Below, piece after piece: positions 56,729 through 64,000 of a stretch of 64,000 nt of DNA. The notes beneath the pieces are model-generated. The model ran no database searches, was not told the origin of the DNA, and worked only from the letters and a program-made list of their open reading frames with translations. Source of the stretch: Hymenopellis radicata (taxonomy: Eukaryota; Basidiomycota; Agaricomycetes; Agaricales; Physalacriaceae). How positions within the stretch are numbered: position 1 is the stretch's first letter; the number at the start of each line of letters is the position of its first letter. The position numbers were made by a program, and so were the translations under genes. The stretch covers positions 124,001 to 188,000 of the forward strand of contig JADNRX010000024.1 of NCBI GenBank assembly GCA_015501595.1. Reading direction: 5' to 3'.

Positions 56729-57421
56729 GGGACTTTATAATCGGTGCGCTTTGGTTGCGCCATTTACTTTTGGACGGATGGATGGTATTTCATATTTTCT
56801 TGTATATCTACGTACACACTTCTACTCATTTACACTTCAATAGCATGTGCATTCTTGCGTACACTTTCTGTCCTGACAACATTGACTGGTCAAATTCTAA
56901 TGCTTGATTCCGGGGGGATCTAATTTGATCTCTGTCTACATTTGCGTCTGATTCCTCGCAGTTTTGAGGACGCAGATATGCAGCTTCCGTTTACGATGTG
57001 AATATCATTTCGGTAAGAGTCTCCATTTTTTTCACAGAACTACTTCTTCACTCGTGTGGAACCAGCAAGCTAAATACGCGATACGGGATCCCACCCCTTC
57101 GGCTGTGCTAGGCCATGCCATGGCTTACGCCAGAGATGCGATCTCAAGGCTACACGTCCTCAGCCTCAGTACATGGAAAACAGGCGCTCGTCCTACACCA
57201 ACTTTCGGATTTCCTAGACCACGGACACGCGCTTCTTTGTGGCTCCATGGAAGCGTGTCCGAGTGAAGGATGACTTTCGCCAGCGCGGCGATGTTACCTC
57301 CGTGATACCTTCAAGGATGATGATTCATTACTTGTGAGTGAAGAGGCGAGATTGCGCTCGCACTTCGCTTCAGGGTATTGTCATCATTTTCTATTTCAGA
57401 ATAGTACTACAGCGACACTAA
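56729..57421. other. Intergenic region between convergent genes
   Basis: About 690 bases; no coding signal seen. Confidence 0.4.
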
Positions 57422-60084
57422 TCATGTCGACCACCATGTATGCATAGGCGCTGCCTGTTCTGCAATGTGTTCTGCAACCCATCTTCCTGAGGGACTCGGC
57501 GATTGCGAGAGAAAGTTCCGGAGCTCATCCCAATCCTCAACATCCTGCGCATATAGAGAATCATCTTCCTGCATACTTTCACCATCAACTCCATCATCGT
57601 TGTACCTTGCTCTCTTCTTCGGGGGAACACTGTTGGGTTCTTGCCGGATAAATAATGTTCGGAGGGATTCTATGTCGTGCGCCACATATTCGTCCCAGTT
57701 TGAGATTTCTGTCCCATCTGACATGGACAACGAACGACCCCATCCCGTGACGTAGAAAGAATCGGGCTTGGAAGGATTAAAGAGGATGTTTTCGCATGAG
57801 AGGTTTCGATGCACAAAGTGGTTCTTGTGCAGCGTATCGAGCCACGCGAGAAGATTGTCCCTGCCAAAATTATGAGTGAATGGATCTGCCCAGTCGAGCG
57901 CGCTACGTACCGTAACGTAGGGCTTACTGCGTCAGCGATACCCAGGGGGTAATAACCCTCGCAGTCCTCCATGAAGTAAGCGGAGAACTTGAAGTCGCTC
58001 ATGTCTTTCTTGATAGGACGAGAAAAAAAGCGGTAAACCCTAGGTACCCGGGAATTAAGGGTATCATTCCGCTCTAGCCTCTTCAACACATCCACCTCGT
58101 GCTCGAGGTCTTGCGTATCACGGCCCGCTTCTATCGCCCGCAATACGGCGGATGGCTCGTCAACTTCACTTGTATAGCGGGACGGGCAAGCTTTCATGAT
58201 TATAGGCCGACCAAAGGGAGTTTTATCGACATTGTCATTTATGAGGTGGCAAAGGAAGACACGCTCGCCGTGCTGCTTCCAGCAATGTATCTTGACATCA
58301 ACAGTGTAACCGGGACGCGAACTTGAATACATTTGGGGAGCGTCGGACTCGGAGTCCACCTCGACGACAGCGTCCAACTCGGAGTCCAACTCGACAACGC
58401 CCAACCGAAGAGGAGACTGTGACTTGCCGACCATGTATTGCAGTGCCGCCGCATCGTCGGCATCCCAGTGTATGAGAACCTCGGAGGCACGCAGGAACAT
58501 TGATGAATTGAAGTCGAATGTGTATTCCGGATTCTGTAGGGATGGATACCATGAGAATTGGTCTATGTCGTATAAAGTAATGAATACGAACCGAGAGTGC
58601 TGGTGGTAAAAACACCCCGACATCGCGCTCGTAGAACAATTTCAATTTTTCGAATGGCAGATCCGAGTTGAGAGGGTCGATTTCATTGTCTAAATACTGT
58701 CGGAAACGATGAGGAAGGGTGCCACTTCTTCGTCGGTGCTCCAAGTGGGCTCCCCTCGAGCATGCATCTTCGAATGCAAGCGCGACATATCCAAGCTGAG
58801 CAGGAAGATGCCCGGGATAGCTTGTCAACGGGTCGCGGTCGATCTCTTGAACTTCCGAGAGATACAGAGTCTGGCTTTCTCTCTCGCGGATACCGAAAAC
58901 GTACTTATTGTGGCCACTGATTGTAACAAATGTAGAGTCTGAAGCAACGGCGTTTCCCCATGCCTGTGGAGTATTCAGTTCAGGTCATAACGCCGATCAT
59001 CGAAAAAGATGTAACCCACATGCAAGAGAGACAATGTTCCCGTCTTCAGTTGTGGCGTTGAGAGAGGAAGGAGGTAAGGAAAATTGGTAGTTTCTGCCTT
59101 TCTGATGAGCTCGAGGGCCACATGGCCATCAACACCTGTCGGACGCCCAGAAACTGTCAGTTGCTCAAACCCATCAGGACCACATGTGCAACTCGACGAG
59201 CCACAATAGCGCTCCGGATGCTCGGGTCCTGCACATGTGAAGGACTCAAGAACCTCAGGAAGGAGTTCAATATCCTGTTTTGCAATCTGAACCATCGCAA
59301 AAAACGGGAACTCGGGGTTAAGCGGAGCGCAAACGGGTTGGATATCAGTCACCGCGGCATCAGCAAGATGAAAGCGGTTGACGGCGGCGAAGGCTTCCCG
59401 ACGGTCTGTCTTGATTGACTCTGCAATTCCTGGGAATGCAGGATCAATAGAGAAGTAGCCGGCGGCACGAGCTGCTTCGCAGCCGGGTAAAAGCGTTCGA
59501 GGAGTGTTTGTCCACGTTATGGTACGAGCATTGTCAGTATCAGCGATGTCTGAATCCTCGGACCTAAGACGAGCATTCCCAACAAGTACTGATGCTAGAC
59601 CTGCCGCCAACCGCTCTCGATACTCGTGTGCTTCGACAAGTTCGGCAAGTGTCTCCACTTGCGGACCGCCACTGCGCTGCCAGCGAAACAAAGTTTTCCC
59701 TCTCCTGAAGGACGAGAATTCGTACTTTTTAGGGATCTCAAAATCGAGACCTGGGTATTCCAAGACGGCTTGGGCGAAAAGACGGGGTAGGTTGTTGATA
59801 AATTTAACATGTTTGAGTTTTAGATTATCGGCGAGATGCATTAGAAAATAATCAAGGAAGGGGCCTTGCCAGGCGAGAAGGTCTTTATAGAGGGGGAAGA
59901 AGTGTCGGTCGGACTCGACAACATCACTCGAAAGGCTGAGCATCACAATCAGGCTGCGCTTCGAAGAAGTGGAGCTGAGGGTGGGACCCAGATCTCGCGT
60001 CATTCCTCTGGAGGCGAGTTCCTCAGCGCTGCTGTGGACTCGAGAGAACTTCATGGATAAGAGGCTGCGAATGGTTTCAGGCAT
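57422..60084 (-). CDS. Large pseudokinase-like protein
   Basis: Four exons: 60084-59020, 58963-58592, 58533-57911, 57860-57422; 832 aa with no frame repair. Residues 1-350 have no recognisable domain but contain a Cys-rich insertion (YCGSSSCTCGPD). The C-terminal 250 residues follow a protein-kinase plan: IIMKACPSRY (a possible VAIK-type Lys), DLEHEVDVLKRLER (alpha-C Glu), MEDCEGYYPLG (hinge), NHFVHRNLSCENILF, then FYVTGWGRSLSMSD, and DIESLRTLFI as in FunK1 kinases. The catalytic HRD Asp is replaced by Asn (HRN) and DFG is replaced by GWG, so catalysis is unlikely. It is divergently arranged with the kinase at 60718, 633 bases apart. Role unknown; scaffolding or regulation of a kinase is a reasonable guess. 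Confidence 0.8.
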
Positions 60085-60717
60085 AGCAAGGCAGAACGCT
60101 GACGACGGTTGGAAATTGTGGCTCTATGATTTGAAGTGCGTAAGTATATACATATAAGACGTCGACGAAAAGCACATACGAATTCGTCGGATTGGGGGGG
60201 AGGGGTGTGATTGGTTTCAAAGGGCTATGGCGTTGGGTGGAGAAGATGAAAGTAGAGGTCAAGCAGTGAATGAGCGCTCAGACAATAGCTGTTGTTCTTT
60301 TATGGGTAGGTGGACACACAACGGCGAACGCCATGGGAGGACAAGACACGGCAAGACGGCAATCAAGGAGAAATATGCAGAAAGCTGAAACGCCATCATC
60401 TCATCCGTACACCTCTCATGATTACCGCGTCGGCAGTGAATCCTGAGTGGCAATGAGACAAGAACACTGAATGATCATAGCGTTAGCGGGAGGTTAGACG
60501 GCGAGTCAACGGGAGCCTCGACATTATGTCGGACATATTCAGCAGCGGCTAGGAAAATGAAATCAAGGGAAGACCGGAGGACCTTGGGAAGAAGGTGGGT
60601 CGTGATGGTCGCGAAAATCCACAATCGGCCCGTGTGACCGGTATGATGGGCGTGACACCACATGTTGGTTTTCCTTGCCCTTCCGTCGCGTCTTCGTTGC
60701 CACCGCCCGACTAACAG
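60085..60717. promoter_or_regulatory. Shared divergent promoter region
   Basis: 633 bases separate the start codons of the pseudokinase (minus) and the kinase (plus). No clear TATA box or repeated motif is seen; joint control is possible but not shown. Confidence 0.4.
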
Positions 60718-62862
60718 ATGTCGTCCACCTCACGGGAAGGGGCCCACCAGTTTCGCCAGAAACTCTTCGAGTACAATCCGCCATCCGTGGAACGGGAAGG
60801 ATCTCTACCTGTACCGAAGCCAACCGCACCTCTGCACTTCCTAGATCGTCACCTCTCGGAAAGCCTCATGCTTAAGCGCGTGAAAATACTTCCGTCCTTA
60901 CAGCTTGAACTGCTTGCTGTCCTGGAAAGTGTTTCCGAGGAGCTTGACACGGTTGATGACGCCCAGTTACTCATTACCAGAGCCGGTTATACCGCGGCGA
61001 AGGGTGCAGACGCCCGATCCCTTATAAGATACAGAATGGATGGCATAGAATGTGCCGTGACTCAGCTTGCTTCCAGTCTTGTCTTCCATCCCAGTCAGCC
61101 CGACCTGATGTCACTGCTACAATGGCTGCATGCTCTTGCCCACACGGAGTTCGGCCCTATCACCGAGGAATACGCGTCTCAGAATCTTGTGCTGCACGTC
61201 GTTGATCCTCCTCCAGACGAGCCCGAGGCTTTGAGTCGCAAAAACAAGGACACATTGAAACGTCTCCGCAAGCATACGCAGCAGTTGACGTCTTGTATGG
61301 TATTCTGTACGGACGCGTTGCCCGTGATGGAAGACATGGAGCGCCTCGACACCACCGATGTCTTCCCATGGCGCTTGGACTCGGATTATCGCGGCGATTC
61401 TCGCGAGAGATCACCACCGCCGGACGCCTCAGAGGTTCCGTGGACGCTACCACAAATGACGGGTCCGCGCCGTAGCCAGCGAGTTCGCCACCAAAAGACT
61501 CCAGAGCGCCTGTCTAACCAACGCGATATAGGCGTCGTCGAACGTCCTGAGCAGACAGACCCGGATTACAAGCCTGCATGTGAAGATTACATTCAAAAGG
61601 TCAGAGAGCCACTTGCGATCATTGTCAACTTTATTAACTCCCGGCAGGCTTGGGTTCACGCGGTTAGAATAGATGCAACGGCAGTTATCTTCGACTGTGG
61701 AAATTTTCTCAGAATAGGTATTCGCCATCGCAAACGTCAAACTCTATTTCTCTCGAGTCTTATTGATATACGCACGTGCAAAGATCCGTCGTACGGGAGT
61801 CTTTGGACAGCGCTGCATATTGCTATTGCCTCTGACGCAGTGAAAAGGCTGCCCCTTTTGGAGAACGCCCTCTTGGGTAAACGAAAATCTACCTATGACG
61901 AGCCCCAGCGTGCTCGTAAGAAGTCCAAAACCGACAAGTCGTCTTCAAGTGATGATGTAGGTCAATGCTACTTTTCCTATTCCAATGTTTATACGTTTCC
62001 TAGGCCATGGCCGCGTACATGGACACATTTCCAGCTCTGGCAGTCTTCTTCAGATTTGACAATCTTGACTCTCCCGCTCCTCTTCTTCTGTTCCGACCAG
62101 ACTCTGATCGCAAAGAACGGTACGGACCAAAGGAGTACCTCAAGATCATCGCATACAAAAGACTTGGCTCGGGCTCTGTTGGGGATGTCTACCGAGCCGT
62201 CATTGAACCCGAAAGTTCTTCCAGAAATACAAAAGGCTCGTTGACCGAGGCCGGTCGGTCAAAAGGGAAGGCGGGCAGTGTAGCAAAGAAGGCGAAGGAC
62301 GCGTCCGAGGAGCTCGCACAGCGACCGTTCATTCTTAAGTTTGCTCCTACAAACGCTCGCGCTCGACGTTTAGAACACGAAGTTGCGGTATACCGGCACC
62401 TCCGTGACGCGGGCGTTTCTGGAATACCTAGTCTCCTTTCGTATCGCGAAGGTGTTAATGCTGACCTGCGCGCTCTGATGCTGTCGGATGCTGGTCGTTC
62501 TCTGGGTTATAGGATGGACAGAGACAAGAAAGTCGACCTGTCTGCCGAGGCACAGTATGATTCTATTGATTCGCTGCAGTGAAATCATACTCACTTGGCG
62601 ATTTAGGGTTGAATTAAAGTCAATACTGACTGCAATTCATGGAGCCGGCATCCTACATCGCGACGTACGGTCGTGGAACATGATGGAGGATGACTTTGGC
62701 CGGGTACGCTTCACAGACTTTGACCGAAGCAGCTTTAGAGGGACGAGCGAGGATTACCAGGCTGAGCAAGAGAGGTTAGATCGGTTTATCGCGGGCGAGT
62801 TTGTGGATAAGGATGATATTATTGGTGCAGATGATTTAAGACGACGTATAGCACCGAACTGA
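60718..62862 (+). CDS. Protein kinase with long N-terminal extension (FunK1-like)
   Basis: Three exons: 60718-61956, 62004-62554, 62607-62862; 681 aa, no repair needed. The first 400 residues are helical and end in a basic patch (KRKSTYDEPQRARKKSKTDK). The kinase domain has a glycine loop (YKRLGSGSVGDVYRAVIEPE), the ATP-anchoring Lys (PFILKFAP), alpha-C Glu (LEHEVAVYRHLRDAGV), the catalytic loop GILHRDVRSWNMM and RFTDFDRSSF (DFD). Lys, Asp, Asn and the metal Asp are all present. The domain is short after DFD (about 45 residues), so the C-lobe is truncated compared with typical kinases. Target unknown. Confidence 0.82.
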
Positions 62863-63400
62863 AGATACCAGAATAATGTTACCAGGGCTATTCAATCCTT
62901 CTCGTCGAGGACAAGTGGAAAATGGTGCTCGAACCTTTCGATAATAAGAGTCTGAATGGCAAGGGCAGTATTTGTATTTAATCATCCAAGCATTTGCGAG
63001 CTGCTATATTGTGATGGGTTGAAAAAAGGAGACAGGCTGCACGTGGTCGCGATCAACTCTCTCTTCTTCCACCACGTATCCGAAAATGGAACGCGTAACT
63101 TGGGTTTGCGCCTGCCATGCCACGACTTTCAATCGCCACCTGGATAGAGTCCAACTTGGACGTCACCTTGAACACAATGCGATTGCGATGGGGGCTTTCC
63201 ATGGGTCCAGTTCCTCTCGGTCGTTGACGACATCAGATGCATCACCACCTTCTCGTTCGCTCGTTCACGGTGGAGAGTACGCGCGGCGGACGTGAGATGT
63301 GGGGAAAGAGACAGGGAGGCGTCGACTTTCCTGCGCAGGCAAAGGGCTCGCATCCCCATATCGATGACATGTCCTTCGCCTACTGCTTAATGCACCCCCG
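62863..63400. other. Intergenic region
   Basis: About 540 bases, no convincing coding signal. Confidence 0.35.
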
Positions 63401-64000
63401 CGTCTGCTACGCATCTGTCCCTCCCTCTCCGCGTCCATTGCCTCGTATGGCAGCGTCCCGGAATTTGTGCCGGAGTCAAGTGTTGTGCGACTACGCAAGA
63501 GACAACATTTATTGGAGAACGACGACCCGGTCACCTCAGCGGAGGTGTGAGCGGGAGCGGACCTGCTCCGTCGTGAAGAACCTTACGGCGCTAACTGCCA
63601 GTGTGATCGGAATGTTTCCACACGGCGAACGGTATGTCCAATCTCTTGCTTTCAATCTTACTTCTAACTGCCATGATCCAGTTCAGTTTCGGACCGACCC
63701 GCGGCGACTCTCTGGACCAAACAGATGGCGTTCTTGAGTCTCGTTGCAACATTCTTCTTTTGCCGTATCTTTTCGACGCCGCTGCCACCGCTATTGTCCT
63801 CGCTCTAGTTACTGAATCTCCAAGTTGTGATCTTGTCAAGGTCAATGCGGGCCGTTCCTGTGACAATATCGGATTCATTTCGTACCAAACACGGTCTGCT
63901 CCGCCCTTTAGGATCGTGCTACTTCCCGACAAAGCCAAAGTCATTGGGTTGTGTGTCTGCCAGACGCGCTTTCGGCATGACGCGTTTTGGATTAAACGGG
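63401..64000 (+). CDS. Partial gene running off the right edge
   Basis: A plus-strand frame is open from 63682 to the end (106 codons: FSFGPTRGDSLDQTDGVLES, LLLPYLFDAAATAIVLALVT, SYQTRSAPPFRIVLLPDKAK). It is preceded by a GTATGT...CCAG intron (63631-63681, 51 nt) and an upstream coding-like stretch (VPEFVPESSVVRLRKRQHLL, then REEPYGANCQCDRN) containing one TGA near 63549. The start is not identified. A hydrophobic segment suggests a membrane or secreted protein. Family unknown. Confidence 0.4.

Overview
The window is nuclear DNA of a filamentous fungus, most likely a basidiomycete of the class Agaricomycetes. Genes are dense on both strands and are split by many GT-AG introns, mostly 44-60 nt. 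The genes include fungal-specific families (a FunK1-type kinase, a related kinase and a pseudokinase, a Skn7-type HSF/response-regulator fusion, MYND-finger proteins, a fungal secreted heme peroxidase, a DUF2235 hydrolase). They sit beside eukaryotic housekeeping genes (SUMO, ubiquitin-L40, eL28, M17 aminopeptidase, Nup42-like nucleoporin). Nothing looks bacterial, viral or mitochondrial, and the species cannot be named from the sequence alone.

Layout, 1-26 kb: a protein with two ubiquitin-like ends (minus, 1.0-2.2 kb); an intron-containing tRNA-Phe; SUMO; a small acidic/basic protein; a ZIP metal transporter; a CBM21 glycogen-targeting protein (minus); an 11.4-13.7 kb stretch of broken reading frames; a 1,258-bp hAT-like non-autonomous transposon with 8-bp target duplications, directly followed by an intronless tRNA-Phe; a ten-exon secreted peroxidase (minus); a Skn7-like regulator; a MYND-finger gene; an F-box/LRR gene (minus) with an in-frame stop.

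Layout, 26-46 kb: Nup42-like nucleoporin (minus), eL28 (minus), a repeat-rich region holding a broken copy of mitochondrial ATP synthase subunit 4, a DUF2235 hydrolase of 13 small exons, an M17 leucine aminopeptidase (minus, convergent), a bZIP factor and an unidentified small gene (minus), an RRM-less CSTF2-hinge protein, a secreted protein (minus) and a small unknown gene. Layout, 46-64 kb (accessory character): a segmental duplication carrying a MYND gene tail, a FunK1-type kinase, two intact-looking MYND genes (minus), ubiquitin-L40 (minus), a membrane-anchored LysM protein, and a pseudokinase divergently paired with a second protein kinase. A partial gene runs off the right edge.

Two points matter for any reader. 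First, about a dozen reading-frame breaks in otherwise well conserved genes are each repaired by changing one base, usually in a short homopolymer, after which spliced lengths become exact multiples of three. I read these as sequencing errors, not gene death. Second, the clearest non-gene biology is the hAT-like element with its captured-looking coding fragment (a second degenerate copy lies 11 kb away), the ATP4 pseudogene flanked by diverged repeats, and the duplicated MYND loci. I did not find a clearly new multi-gene system; the kinase/pseudokinase pair is the best candidate for one.
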